A DNA stretch of 64,000 nucleotides from Sutcliffiella horikoshii (GCF_002157855.1 NZ_CP020880.1:4154001-4218000), one strand, 5' to 3'. Positions 42,306 through 51,674 are shown, numbered from the stretch's first letter. Notes: generated by a model not told the origin, from the sequence alone. Program-made: numbers and translations.

Positions 42306-43209
42306 TGCCTGCGGAAACACAAATAATAATGCAAGTAATAATACAAGTAATAATAATGCTGATAGTTCTAATGAAGGTAATGCTTCCTCCTCTGAAACTA
42401 TCACTTATGAAGCAGAAACAGGTCCAATTGAAGTACCAGCAGATCCTCAAAGAGTTGTAGTAATAAACTCCTTTGTTGCTGGAAATGTCATGGCCCTTGG
42501 AACAAATATTGTTGGAACGGATTCTTGGGCAATGGCAAATCCGCGTTACCAAGAGTACCTTGAAAATGCCGAAGAAATCACCGATCAAGATTTAGAGAAA
42601 ATTATTGAACTAGATCCAGATCTAATTATCGCTGCCTCCAATACGAACAACCTGGAGCAGTTAGGCGAAATTGCGCCAACTGTCGCATACACTTACGGGA
42701 AAGTGGACTATCTTACACAACATATTGAAATTGGTAAACTATTGAACAAAGAAGAAGAAGCTCAAAAATGGGTGGATGACTTCAAAGCACGTGCTAAAGA
42801 AGCTGGAGAAGAGATCCGTGCTAAAATCGGTGAAGATGCGACTGTATCTGTTATCGAAAACTTTGATAAAGAGCTTTACGTTTTTGGGGACAACTGGGGC
42901 CGCGGCACAGAAATCCTTTATCAAGAAATGAAGCTGAAGATGCCTGAGAGAGTAAAAGAAGAAGCTTTAGAAGCTGGATACTATACACTTTCTTTTGAAG
43001 TATTGCCTGAGTTTGCAGGTGATTATGTTGTGTTCAGTAAGGATTCTAACGGAGATACTTCATTCCAGGAAACAGATACGTACAAGAATATTCCTGCTGT
43101 GAAGAATGGTCAGGTTTTTGAAGCGGATGCAAAAGAATTCTATTTTAACGATCCGATTTCCCTTGATTTCCAGTTGGAGTTCTTTAAAGATAGCTTTTTA
43201 GGAAACTAA
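42256..43209 (+). CDS. Siderophore-binding lipoprotein (YfiY type)
   Basis: A 317-residue class III binding protein. Signal peptide with lipobox VSAC (Cys19), a long Asn/Ser-rich linker to about residue 48, then the periplasmic-binding fold (RVVVINSFVAGNVMALG, IIELDPDLIIAAS). Resembles YfiY, which takes hydroxamate-carboxylate siderophores such as schizokinen; the ligand is inferred only. ATG follows AAGGAGA. Confidence 0.87.
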   Translation: MKKLMIPFVFMLLLVVSACGNTNNNASNNTSNNNADSSNEGNASSSETITYEAETGPIEVPADPQRVVVINSFVAGNVMALGTNIVGTDSWAMANPRYQEYLENAEEITDQDLEKIIELDPDLIIAASNTNNLEQLGEIAPTVAYTYGKVDYLTQHIEIGKLLNKEEEAQKWVDDFKARAKEAGEEIRAKIGEDATVSVIENFDKELYVFGDNWGRGTEILYQEMKLKMPERVKEEALEAGYYTLSFEVLPEFAGDYVVFSKDSNGDTSFQETDTYKNIPAVKNGQVFEADAKEFYFNDPISLDFQLEFFKDSFLGN

Positions 43210-43269
43210 GACTTTGTTGGAGGGATACTTCTTTTATTAGAAGGTCCCTCTTATTCTATAAAAGAAAAG

Positions 43270-44292
43270 ATGAGGCAAATGAAGATTGCGTTGGAACGAA
43301 GCATTCCTTTTACAATTAAATTTATTGGGGCAATCATCGTCTTTGGGGCGGTGTTTTTTGCTGCTATGGTGCTCGGTGCTGCTGATACTGCCGTTCGAGA
43401 TGTATGGTTGGCTTTAACTTCACCAGGAACGAGTGGCGATAAAATCTTGATCATTAGAGAAATACGGCTACCACGTGAGGTTGCTGCGATTTTTGTTGGG
43501 GCTGGGTTATCGGTTGCTGGTGCCATTATGCAAGGAATGACAAGAAATCCTCTTGCAGATCCAGGACTTCTAGGGTTGACGGCTGGAGCGAACGCTGCTC
43601 TTGCTATCACACTGGCATTCTTACCTTCTATTAACTACTACGGCGTTACCATTGCGTGTTTTATTGGGGCTGCTGTAGGGGCAATTATGGTGTTTGGTTT
43701 AGGTGCGATGAAAAAAGGCGGATTTTCACCTCTGCGGATTGTCCTTGCAGGCGCAGCAGTCTCTGCCTTTCTTTTTGCCATAGCAGAAGGAGTCGCGCTG
43801 ACCTTTAAGCTCTCGCGCGATGTTTCCATGTGGACAGCAGGTGGAATTATTGGCACAACTTGGGGCCAGTTGCAATTGATTATTCCGTTAATCACGGTTG
43901 GCTTACTTGTGGCTCTATTCCTTTCTAGACAACTGACCATACTTAGTCTCAGCGAGGAAGTTGCGGTTGGCTTGGGGCAAAAGATTGCCTTGGTAAAAGG
44001 GATATTGTTTTTTGTCATTATTTTGTTGACCGGTGCCTCTGTCGCACTTGTCGGAAATATGGCGTTTATCGGACTGATGGTTCCTCATATCGTGCGTGCC
44101 ATTGTAGGAACAGATTATCGTTTCATTTTGCCGATGTCCGCAATTTTAGGAGCTACCTTCATGCTTTTTGCTGACACACTGGGACGTACCATCAACGCGC
44201 CTTTTGAAACGCCTGTCGCTGCAATTGTAGCAATGGTCGGCCTCCCCTTCTTCCTTGTTATTGTCCGTAAAGGAGGGAAAGCATTCTCATGA
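43270..44292 (+). CDS. FecCD-family siderophore permease (YfiZ type)
   Basis: A 340-residue permease with about ten hydrophobic segments. Family marks: RLPREVAAIFVGAGLSVAGA, MTRNPLADPGLLG and NMAFIGLMVPHIVR. Pairs with the next permease, which overlaps it by four bases. A second ATG three codons in is an alternative start. Confidence 0.9.
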   Translation: MRQMKIALERSIPFTIKFIGAIIVFGAVFFAAMVLGAADTAVRDVWLALTSPGTSGDKILIIREIRLPREVAAIFVGAGLSVAGAIMQGMTRNPLADPGLLGLTAGANAALAITLAFLPSINYYGVTIACFIGAAVGAIMVFGLGAMKKGGFSPLRIVLAGAAVSAFLFAIAEGVALTFKLSRDVSMWTAGGIIGTTWGQLQLIIPLITVGLLVALFLSRQLTILSLSEEVAVGLGQKIALVKGILFFVIILLTGASVALVGNMAFIGLMVPHIVRAIVGTDYRFILPMSAILGATFMLFADTLGRTINAPFETPVAAIVAMVGLPFFLVIVRKGGKAFS

Positions 44293-45293
44293 TTCATCCA
44301 TCTATTTTAAGAAAGCAACGTATTATTGTGGTTCTCTTGGGTTTACTTATCTTGGCTACTATTGTTATTGGAATTGGCATTGGACCGGCTTCTCTGTCGT
44401 TCGAACGGCTACTACCGACCATTTTAGGTCAAGGGAGTTTTAAAGAGGAGTTTGTTTTGTTTTCTATCAGGCTTCCGCGTATTATAATCACCATACTTGC
44501 CGGCATGGCGCTTGCACTATCCGGTGCGATTCTTCAAGGGATCACTCGTAATGATCTCGCTGATCCTGGGATTATCGGAATAAATGCAGGTGCAGGTGTG
44601 GCTATATCCATTTTCTTTTTGTATGTTCCAATTAACGTTGGTTCATTTGTCTATATGTTACCGGCAGTTGCATTCTTCGGAGCGCTTATCACGGCCATGT
44701 TAATTTATTTGTTCTCGTATCAGCGGAATGGAGGGCTTCAGCCTGTTCGGCTCGTGTTGGTCGGAGTTGGTTTTTCGATGGCGCTATCTGGTATGATGAT
44801 TATCTTAATTTCTTCTGCAGAGCGTGTAAAAGTAGATTTCATCGCCAAATGGCTGGCAGGTGGAATTTGGGGTGCTGATTGGCCATTCATACTGGCATTG
44901 TTGCCGTGGCTGCTTGTATTGGTTCCTTTTACTTTGTATAAAGCCAACCGGTTGAATCTGCTTGGAATGAGTGAGCCTGTGGCGATCGGGGTTGGGGTAT
45001 CTCTTGAAAAAGAACGATTGGTTCTGCTGTTGACAGCTGTAGGATTGGCGGCTTCAGCGGTTTCGGTGACAGGTGGTATTGCCTTCGTTGGTTTAATGGC
45101 TCCGCATATAGCAAAATCCTTGGTGGGACCTAGAAACCAATTGTTCCTGCCTGTAGCGATCTTGATTGGCGGCTGGCTGCTATTGTTTGCAGACACGGTC
45201 GGACGCAACTTGATTGATAGCGGAATTCCAGCGGGCACCATGGTCGCGTTGATTGGGGCACCTTACTTTATGTATTTATTGTTGAGGAAGTAA
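44289..45293 (+). CDS. FecCD-family siderophore permease (YfhA type)
   Basis: A 334-residue partner permease with RLPRIIITILAGMALALSGA, ITRNDLADPGIIG and GIAFVGLMAPHIAK. About ten helices. The last gene of the Fur-controlled cluster; a 52-bp repeat array follows its stop codon instead of an obvious terminator. Confidence 0.9.
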   Translation: MIHPSILRKQRIIVVLLGLLILATIVIGIGIGPASLSFERLLPTILGQGSFKEEFVLFSIRLPRIIITILAGMALALSGAILQGITRNDLADPGIIGINAGAGVAISIFFLYVPINVGSFVYMLPAVAFFGALITAMLIYLFSYQRNGGLQPVRLVLVGVGFSMALSGMMIILISSAERVKVDFIAKWLAGGIWGADWPFILALLPWLLVLVPFTLYKANRLNLLGMSEPVAIGVGVSLEKERLVLLLTAVGLAASAVSVTGGIAFVGLMAPHIAKSLVGPRNQLFLPVAILIGGWLLLFADTVGRNLIDSGIPAGTMVALIGAPYFMYLLLRK

Positions 45294-45316
45294 GAATAGG
45301 AATTTATATGGGGGTC

Positions 45317-45500
45317 TCTGTTACCGTATTTAGTTTTGCGGAGGGGTTTCAGGCCTTGAGACGCCCTCTCTGTTACCGTTTTTGCTTTTGCGGAGGGGTT
45401 TCGGGCCTTGAGACGCCCCCTCTGTTACCGTTTTTGCCTTTGCGGAGGGGTTACAGGCCCTGAGACACCCTCTCTGTTACCGTTTTTGCTTTTGCATAGC
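45317..45500. repeat. 52-bp tandem array 1
   Basis: TCTGTTACCGT starts at 45317, 45369, 45421 and 45473, so the period is exactly 52. A typical unit has TTTCGGGCCTTGAGACG, then CTCTGTTACCG, then TTTGCTTTTGCGGAGG; the last copy is truncated. It fills most of the gene-free stretch 45294-45598, with a parS-like site and a terminator in the rest. Confidence 0.9.
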
Positions 45501-45540
45501 GATTTAGTCGTTGAGATTCAGAAAAGGGGTCTAACCTTAG

Positions 45541-45556
45541 TGTTCCACGTGAAACG
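45541..45556. promoter_or_regulatory. parS site for Spo0J/ParB
   Basis: TGTTCCACGTGAAACG matches 15 of 16 positions of the bacterial chromosomal parS consensus (TGTTNCACGTGAAACA). It is intergenic. ParB/Spo0J sites cluster near the chromosome origin, so this supports a chromosomal and probably origin-proximal location. Confidence 0.8.
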
Positions 45557-45560
45557 TAAA

Positions 45561-45590
45561 AAGGTGCAACCCGTTTAAAGGTCACACCTT
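45561..45590 (-). terminator. Terminator of the cstB-like gene
   Basis: AAGGTG pairs with CACCTT with an inner ACC/GGT pairing; the minus strand ends in five T residues, nine bases past the stop codon. Confidence 0.7.
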
Positions 45591-45598
45591 CATCCATT

Positions 45599-46996
45599 TT
45601 ATTGCATATCCTTCTGCCATCTTGCATAGCCGCCTAGCATATTACGGACATCCTTCACCCCTTTTGCCTGCAGCAAACTTATCGCAATCGCTGACCGAAC
45701 ACCAGACCCACATTGAATAATAAGAGGACGATCTTCCGGCACCTCTTCCAACCTATCAAGCAAGGTGCCTAGCATGATGTGTTTTGCACCTTCAATATGT
45801 CCACTTTTCCACTCTGAATCATGCCTTACATCAATGACTTGTGCACCTTCCTCAAGCAACTCCTTCGCCTCTTTCGGTGTAATATCATGATAGGACTCAA
45901 GATCTGATGTCATGCGAATCGCAAGATCCACATCCATGTAATAGAAGAGATTATCGATCCCTATAGATTGAAGCGTTTTCTGAATTTCCTCAAGCTTATC
46001 AGGGTCCGTCAACAAATAAAGTGGCTGTTCATAGTTGATGATCCAACCAGCCCAGCTAGTAAATGCCTGATTAAATGGAATGTTAATGGTTCCTTCTATA
46101 TGCTCTTTTGAAAAGAGGGCCGCTTCCCGTGTATCAATGACCTGTGCCCCTTCTTTTATTTTCTTCGTTAAAATAGTTATGTCATCCAGTCGCTCTGGCT
46201 TTCGTAGCTCTAAGGTGAAGTTTGGCCCAACTTTATTCACTTGCTTCATAATGCCAAAATACTTCGGAGGTTCCGGCTGTCCTTCCAACAGCTCAGATGC
46301 AAAGCTCTCCATATCATCGTGCTGAAATGCCCAGTTTACTCTTCTTTCATAGCCAATAGTGGAAGAAGGAATGGCACCCAGTGATTTTCCACAAGCACTT
46401 CCCGCCCCATGACCTGGCCAAACTTGAACATAATCCGGGAGACCCTCCAATTTTGATAAAGAGGCATACATGTCTTTTGCCCCCTTATCAGCTGTACCTT
46501 TCTTTTGAGCAGATTTTTCTAAAAGATCCGGCCGGCCTACGTCCCCTACAAACACGAAATCACCTGTAAAAATACCCATCGGATGTTCTGTCTTCGCTCC
46601 CCCATCTGTTACTAAAAAAGAAAGACTTTCCGGTGTATGACCTGGCGTGTGCAACACCTGAAACAAAATATTCCCAAGTTTTATTTCATCCCCATCTTTC
46701 ACTAATTGATGAGGTAGCTCACTTATATTTTCATATTTCCAATCCTTATCTCCTTCATCTGAGAGGTACATTTTCGCACCTAAGCGTTTCGCTAATTCCC
46801 TTGATCCTGCCACAAAATCAGCATGAATATGGGTTTCCAACGCTCCCACAATACGGAGCCCCTCTTTTGTTGCAGCTTCTATATACGGCAGAATGTCTCT
46901 CGCCGGATCAATGATGAATGCTTCTTTGGAAGCCTGACAGCCAACCATGTAAGATGCTTGCGCCAAACCTTCGTCATAAAAAAACTTCAGTAACAT
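45599..46996 (-). CDS. CstB-like persulfide dioxygenase/rhodanese
   Basis: A 465-residue fusion: metallo-beta-lactamase-fold persulfide dioxygenase (metal motif THIHAD at 55-60, HTPGHTPES, and FTGDFVFVGDVGRPDL), a rhodanese-like domain without catalytic Cys (about 265-350), and a C-terminal rhodanese with Cys429 (IIQCGSGVRS). Cys20 in MVGCQAS matches the extra cysteine I recall for S. aureus CstB. Such enzymes oxidise persulfides to thiosulfate to detoxify hydrogen sulfide. No CstR or CstA partner is visible here. Confidence 0.87.
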   Translation of the reverse strand: MLLKFFYDEGLAQASYMVGCQASKEAFIIDPARDILPYIEAATKEGLRIVGALETHIHADFVAGSRELAKRLGAKMYLSDEGDKDWKYENISELPHQLVKDGDEIKLGNILFQVLHTPGHTPESLSFLVTDGGAKTEHPMGIFTGDFVFVGDVGRPDLLEKSAQKKGTADKGAKDMYASLSKLEGLPDYVQVWPGHGAGSACGKSLGAIPSSTIGYERRVNWAFQHDDMESFASELLEGQPEPPKYFGIMKQVNKVGPNFTLELRKPERLDDITILTKKIKEGAQVIDTREAALFSKEHIEGTINIPFNQAFTSWAGWIINYEQPLYLLTDPDKLEEIQKTLQSIGIDNLFYYMDVDLAIRMTSDLESYHDITPKEAKELLEEGAQVIDVRHDSEWKSGHIEGAKHIMLGTLLDRLEEVPEDRPLIIQCGSGVRSAIAISLLQAKGVKDVRNMLGGYARWQKDMQ

Positions 46997-47122
46997 TCTT
47001 TATCCTCCTTTTTAAGCCGTTTTGCTTTTTATTCCCTTTTCAGGTTCTCCTTAACCAGACTAATTATTTTGTTGAAACTATCTTTATGCCTGTTTCGTAT
47101 AAAGGGTAGGAGCGTGAGAATA

Positions 47123-47638
47123 ATGTATATGACCATCAAAGAACCAAGCGAAAAAATCGCAAATCAAGCTGTAAAAGTATGGCGGATTTCCAACACGATT
47201 GGGCACGGTATCGCCATCATTGTATTAGGCATCCTGCTATATTGTAGCGAGCACTACCAATGGTATGGTTGGATCCAGGTTACTCTGTATATAATCTTTG
47301 GCATTATCGTTTTATCAGCTATTTACTCTATTTTTATTGAACCTGTTTTTCTTCAAAAGACTTGGCGTTATGAGATTGATGAAGACTTTGTCCAAATGAA
47401 AAACGGTAAGTGGAATGAAAGTCATACATTGGTCCCGATGGAAAAAGTGGAGTTTGTCCGAACCGAGCAGGGTCCGATCATGAGGAAATTTGAACTTTTC
47501 AACCTTATAATAGGGACCACTACGACTCAGCACACCATACCTGCTATCCCTGCAGAAAAGGCCAAAAGATTAAAAGCAGAGATTGCACAGCTAGCAAAAG
47601 TTAAAGAAAGCGACCTGACAGAAAGGGAGGAAGAATAA
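47123..47638 (+). CDS. Membrane PH-domain protein (YdbS type)
   Basis: A 171-residue protein with two membrane helices (about 25-42 and 52-72), then a bacterial PH (DUF304) domain (WRYEIDEDFVQMKNGKW, MEKVEFVRTEQGPIMRKF, IGTTTTQHTIPAI). Matches the YdbS half of the B. subtilis ydbS-ydbT pair. Its stop overlaps the start of the ydbT-type gene by one base. The role in membrane physiology is only partly understood. Confidence 0.85.
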   Translation: MYMTIKEPSEKIANQAVKVWRISNTIGHGIAIIVLGILLYCSEHYQWYGWIQVTLYIIFGIIVLSAIYSIFIEPVFLQKTWRYEIDEDFVQMKNGKWNESHTLVPMEKVEFVRTEQGPIMRKFELFNLIIGTTTTQHTIPAIPAEKAKRLKAEIAQLAKVKESDLTEREEE

Positions 47639-49101
47639 TGTCTCAGGAAGTCAAAAGGTTTCATCCGGCCTGGATAGCAGTCGAGCTTTTTGCTCTAATG
47701 AAAAATTCCATCGCCATCTTCCTCTTTCTTTTTGTGTTAAAAATCAATTCTACTTCTGACTGGATTGTATGGGGACGTTACCTATTCCTGATAGGGATTG
47801 CATGGACGTTGATTGTCATCGTTCTGAAATGGTTTCTTTACCGGTATGAGGTGGTTGGGGATTCTTTTGTTCTTAAGGAGGGCGTTTTCGTAAAAGAACA
47901 GCGTACCGTTTCCTTTGACAAAATTCAGAACCATCATTCAAAGACAACCTTTATCCATAAATGGTTCGGTTTGACCTCTTTAACCTTGGAAACAGGAACA
48001 ACAGTAGAAGGTTCCGCTGTGAATTTCCCGGTCTTGACCGTCTCTGAAAAAGAACGAATCCTTTCAAAGTTGTTAGATAAAGACCTTTCAGAAGGAGACG
48101 TTGACCAGGAGAAGAAAGAATATGGTGGCGTTAAGAAGGTTCACTCCCGCTCAAGTAAAAAGGATTTATTGAAAGCCTCCTTTACATCGTTGAGTTTTCT
48201 GGCCATCTTTCCGTTGCTTACGACCATCTATTTCAACCTTGTCGATTTTTTCAATATCGAAGACACTGCTGAAGGCGCATTTGACTATTTGCTTTTGCAT
48301 TGGTGGATGTTGATCATTCTTTTTGTCCTGGCCATGGTCATCTCTGTCGGAATCGGCTATTTGCAGACAACCATCAAGTATGGAAATTACGAAATTAGCG
48401 ATGACTCCGAGCGTATCTATATAAAAAAAGGGGTCGGAAGCACAAGCAGCTTTGCCATTTCCAAAGAGAAAGTTCAAGCCATTGTCGTGGAACAATCACT
48501 GGTAAAACGCCTTCTTGGCCTCGCATCCATCAAACTCATCAGTGTAGGTGAAATGAAAACAGAAGAGCAAGAAACAAGCTCCCTCTACCCTTTCATGTCA
48601 AAACACGAGGCGTACTTGTTGCTAGAAACACTGTTACCTCAATATCCCATTCAAGAGAAAATGGAACGCTTCCCGATCAAAGTGCTTTGGTACAAGCTCT
48701 TGGTGCCATACTATTTTACAATCATTGCAGCGGTCGGTCTTTTCATTTTCAAAAAAGAATGGCTCTGGGCAGCAGGCGTTGTCTTTGCTATCTCACTGGT
48801 CACACGTGTACTTGATTACTTTTTCACCAGCTACCTTCGCCAAGGAAACACCGTTCAAATCCGAAAAGGCGGGCTCACAAATGAAACGTTTATCACCCAC
48901 TACAACCGTATCCAACAAGTATCTGTCGAACATTCCTGGCTGCAACGCCGATTTGGAATTGCCACCTTGTACTTTCAGAACCGTGCAAACCCGCTACATA
49001 TCAGTGAACTAAATGGAGTGTCAAAAGACGAAGCCGAAGAGTTTTATAACTGGTTTAGAGGGAAAAGGGAGAGGTTGGTTAGGCGGGAGAGGGTTTCTTA
49101 A
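47638..49101 (+). CDS. Membrane multi-PH-domain protein (YdbT type)
   Basis: A 487-residue protein with paired membrane helices followed by PH (DUF304) domains: one near residues 65-150 (VVGDSFVLKEGVFVKEQRTV), one near 245-335 (YEISDDSERIYIKKG) and one near 400-480 (GNTVQIRKGGLTNETFI). Each has the family's 'R-x-QHI/KIQ' type block, such as HYNRIQQVSVEHSWLQRRFG. Works with the YdbS-type protein encoded just upstream. Confidence 0.87.
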   Translation: MSQEVKRFHPAWIAVELFALMKNSIAIFLFLFVLKINSTSDWIVWGRYLFLIGIAWTLIVIVLKWFLYRYEVVGDSFVLKEGVFVKEQRTVSFDKIQNHHSKTTFIHKWFGLTSLTLETGTTVEGSAVNFPVLTVSEKERILSKLLDKDLSEGDVDQEKKEYGGVKKVHSRSSKKDLLKASFTSLSFLAIFPLLTTIYFNLVDFFNIEDTAEGAFDYLLLHWWMLIILFVLAMVISVGIGYLQTTIKYGNYEISDDSERIYIKKGVGSTSSFAISKEKVQAIVVEQSLVKRLLGLASIKLISVGEMKTEEQETSSLYPFMSKHEAYLLLETLLPQYPIQEKMERFPIKVLWYKLLVPYYFTIIAAVGLFIFKKEWLWAAGVVFAISLVTRVLDYFFTSYLRQGNTVQIRKGGLTNETFITHYNRIQQVSVEHSWLQRRFGIATLYFQNRANPLHISELNGVSKDEAEEFYNWFRGKRERLVRRERVS

Positions 49102-49120
49102 AGTCATTTTGAAAATAAAA

Positions 49121-49168
49121 AAGCAAGGCTCCCTCTGATGAGTTAAGTTTAGGGTAGCCTTGCTTTTT
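49121..49168. terminator. Bidirectional terminator
   Basis: AAGCAAGGCT pairs with AGCCTTGCTT with A and T runs on the outside, between the convergent ydbT-type and ywqI-type genes. Confidence 0.9.
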
Positions 49169-49204
49169 ACTGGTTTGTATTTATGTCCTAAACATATAAA
49201 CCAG

Positions 49205-49483
49205 TTATCGGATCAGCATCTTGGAAGACAGCTCTTGATCCTTTTCCACCATCTGTTCTACAGACTGTCTGGTCATTTCTTCGTTATGCAACATAAGGGC
49301 TTTATAGTTTTCTGTCAGTTGTTCTAAAGTGCGGTTTATTTCATTCAACTTATTGACGACATCTAATCGGTTGCCGTTTCCTATTGAAGAGGGGAAAGAG
49401 GATGTAAGAGCTTCTGAGGAGGCTTTCATTTGTGTTAGGGCCTGCTCTATCTCACTTTTCTTTATTTTAATTTCTGTACTCAT
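49205..49483 (-). CDS. YwqI-like LXG-toxin-associated helical protein
   Basis: A 92-residue all-helical protein (KKSEIEQALTQMKASSEALTS at the N-terminus) like YwqI/DUF5344. In B. subtilis and other Firmicutes these small helical proteins are encoded just before LXG polymorphic toxins exported by the type VII system and help target them. Here it follows a YwqH-like gene by 18 bases, but no toxin gene comes next: a terminator lies immediately downstream. Confidence 0.75.
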   Translation of the reverse strand: MSTEIKIKKSEIEQALTQMKASSEALTSSFPSSIGNGNRLDVVNKLNEINRTLEQLTENYKALMLHNEEMTRQSVEQMVEKDQELSSKMLIR

Positions 49484-49501
49484 ATGGAGACCTCCATTGG
49501 T

Positions 49502-49876
49502 TTAATTGTATCGATTGGCAGCTCGTTCTTCTGCAAGCTGCAACTCTAATGAAGCGATGGTCTGTTTTAGTGAGTTGATTTCACGATGAAGTTGTTGAAT
49601 TTTATTTTCGATACCTGAGAAGATCGTACTAAATTGGCTTTGCTCCATTTCTGAATAATAATGAAGCATTCCATTTGTCCGGATATCTTCAAATCGGTTG
49701 GCAAGTGTCCCCTGCCAAGTGAACGAGGAAAGTTCGGGCCGTGTGACAGAAGCTCTAAAACCAGCAAACTCCTGTTGTTTGCCCCTCAGTTGACTTTGAC
49801 AGTCTTGAAGACGCTGAAGATGCTGCTGCTTTTCCCTGAGCAGCGCATTGTAATATGCGATAGACAAGTTCATCAC
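49502..49876 (-). CDS. YwqH-like (DUF5082) helical protein
   Basis: A 124-residue helical protein with a short coiled coil (residues about 85-118, IENKIQQLHREINSLKQTI), resembling YwqH. First gene of the two-gene unit. Start is ambiguous: GTG 49876, ATG 49873 or TTG 49867; the last has the best spacing after AGAGG. Expected partner of the YwqI-like protein in handling LXG proteins. Confidence 0.7.
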   Translation of the reverse strand: MMNLSIAYYNALLREKQQHLQRLQDCQSQLRGKQQEFAGFRASVTRPELSSFTWQGTLANRFEDIRTNGMLHYYSEMEQSQFSTIFSGIENKIQQLHREINSLKQTIASLELQLAEERAANRYN

Positions 49877-50179
49877 CTCTTAAAATTTATGGTGAGCCTC
49901 TATGTAGAAGGCTGATTTAGCTCCGTTTATTTCTCAATACTTTCTACTATAACATGGAAGAAAAATACCAAAATGATGAAAACTATTTATTTTTGTGTTG
50001 GTTCAGATGGGTAATTTATACTATTTTGTGAGATTTGAGTGGAATAAGTCGATTTACACCCTAACGGACGAAAAGAACTACTTATTAAATAGCACATTAT
50101 TTGGAAAATGAAACCTGGTTTTTGCGTTTTTGGGGAGGGAGTGGGTTCTATTGGACTGAATTATTGATAATTATGGCTG

Positions 50180-50512
50180 TTCGGGCGTTTATAGGGCTTC
50201 TATACGACTGAACTCCATGGTTTGCCGGGACTTCGGGCATATAGAAGCCTTCTATACTACCGAACAACTTGCTTCCCCGAGCCTTCGGGCATATAGAGGC
50301 CTCCTATACTACCGAACAACTTGCTTCCTCTAGCCTTCGGACATATAGTGGCCTCCTATACTACCGAACAACTTGCTTCCCCGAGCCTTCGGGCATATAG
50401 TGGCCTCCTATACTACCGAACAACTTGCTTCCTCGAGCCTTCGGGCATATAGTGGCCTCCTATACTACCGAACAACTCGGTTCCTCGAGCTTTCGGGCAT
50501 ATGGAGGCCTTC
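50180..50512. repeat. 52-bp tandem array 2
   Basis: TTCGGGC (variants TTCGGAC) starts at 50180, 50232, 50284, 50336, 50388, 50440 and 50492: seven copies, exactly 52 bases apart. A unit has TTCGGGCATATAG, then CCTCCTATACTACCGAA, then CAACTTGCTTCCTCGAGCC. TTCGGGCATATAG and CTATACTACCGAA form an imperfect dyad. First and last copies are diverged. The rest of 49877-50539 is AT-rich with nothing recognisable. Confidence 0.92.
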
Positions 50513-50539
50513 CTATCCTTAAAATGTTAATAACTAACC

Positions 50540-51484
50540 TCAATACCCCCGCCCAACATCCACCCTATTCCGCAACTCCACTCCGCTCTCCACAGCATCC
50601 AACGTCTCCAAGAAACACTCCACTGCTTCTTCAGGCGTTGTGATTGCGGAAATATGCGGGGTAACCGTTACTCCTGGATGGCTCCACAGCGGACTGTCAG
50701 CAGGTAGGGGTTCCTCTTCAAATACATCGAGAACGGCGGCTTTAAGCGCCCCACTATCCAATGCGTTCAACAAGGCTCCATGATGCACAGTCCCACCTCT
50801 GCCCACATTGATGAACACCGCTTGATTCATACAACCAAAAAACTGCTCATCAAACAATCCCGCCGTCTCCTTCGTCAGCGGCAAGGTATTTATGATAAAG
50901 TCCGCAGCCCCTAAACTACTATCATCAACCCCCTCCAAAGACATCACCCTAAAAAAGTGTTCCTTATCCCTACCGCTACGCGACACACCCTCCACTTGCA
51001 CTCCAAAAAATCCTAGAATCTTAGCCAACTCCTGACCAATCTCTCCTGTGCCAAAAACCACTACTTTCATCTCATCCAAAGTACGGGGGGCTACCATCTT
51101 CCATTCCCCTCGCCCCTGCTGCTCACGAAACCTATCGTGATGTTGTGCTTCTTTTAACATGTAACTAAGCGTATACTCCCCAATTTTCCTTCCAAATGAA
51201 GTAATCGTTCTTGTTAAAAGAACATCCTCAGGCCAGTCGCCGTTCAACTCCATGTAACGATCGACCCCGGCCCCTAACGAATGTACCCACTTAATTCCAC
51301 CAAAATGAAAACTGATCGTAGGGTGAAATGCCACAAAAGCATCCGCCCAATCTAAGTCCCCCGATGAAACCTCCCCATCGGGTACAAAACGCACACGCCT
51401 GCCGTTCAACATCTCTTCAGCATTCAGTAACCCCTCTAACTCGTCAACCAACCTACCTGTAAAAAGGATATTAGTAATTTTCAT
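50540..51484 (-). CDS. D-2-hydroxyacid dehydrogenase family protein
   Basis: About 314 residues. NAD-binding GTGEIGQELAK near residue 150, catalytic Arg in INVGRGG, a Glu in the DVFEEEPLP block and the catalytic His in VTPHISA. Family enzymes reduce 2-keto acids to D-hydroxy acids. ATG 51484 (MKITNILFTG) begins the first strand; an upstream GTG at 51502 would add six residues. GC content and arginine-rich codons differ little from neighbours. Stands alone beside the repeat array. Confidence 0.85.
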   Translation of the reverse strand: MKITNILFTGRLVDELEGLLNAEEMLNGRRVRFVPDGEVSSGDLDWADAFVAFHPTISFHFGGIKWVHSLGAGVDRYMELNGDWPEDVLLTRTITSFGRKIGEYTLSYMLKEAQHHDRFREQQGRGEWKMVAPRTLDEMKVVVFGTGEIGQELAKILGFFGVQVEGVSRSGRDKEHFFRVMSLEGVDDSSLGAADFIINTLPLTKETAGLFDEQFFGCMNQAVFINVGRGGTVHHGALLNALDSGALKAAVLDVFEEEPLPADSPLWSHPGVTVTPHISAITTPEEAVECFLETLDAVESGVELRNRVDVGRGY

Positions 51485-51674
51485 AAGTCGCACACGCTCC
51501 ACTAATTCATTTTTGCTTTATTTTATCATGATAGAGTCAAAGTGTAGTAGCACACATAAACGCAAGAATGCGTGATTATAACAGAAAACCACCTAAATAT
51601 TGGGTTAATATTTGATAAATCTCTGCAACATCTGTAAAATAAGAGATGTTAAATTAATATTTAGGGGGAGTTCG

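Noticed and set aside
50425-50643. 72-codon plus-strand frame spanning the end of array 2
   Set aside because: Translation of repeat plus antisense of the dehydrogenase gene.
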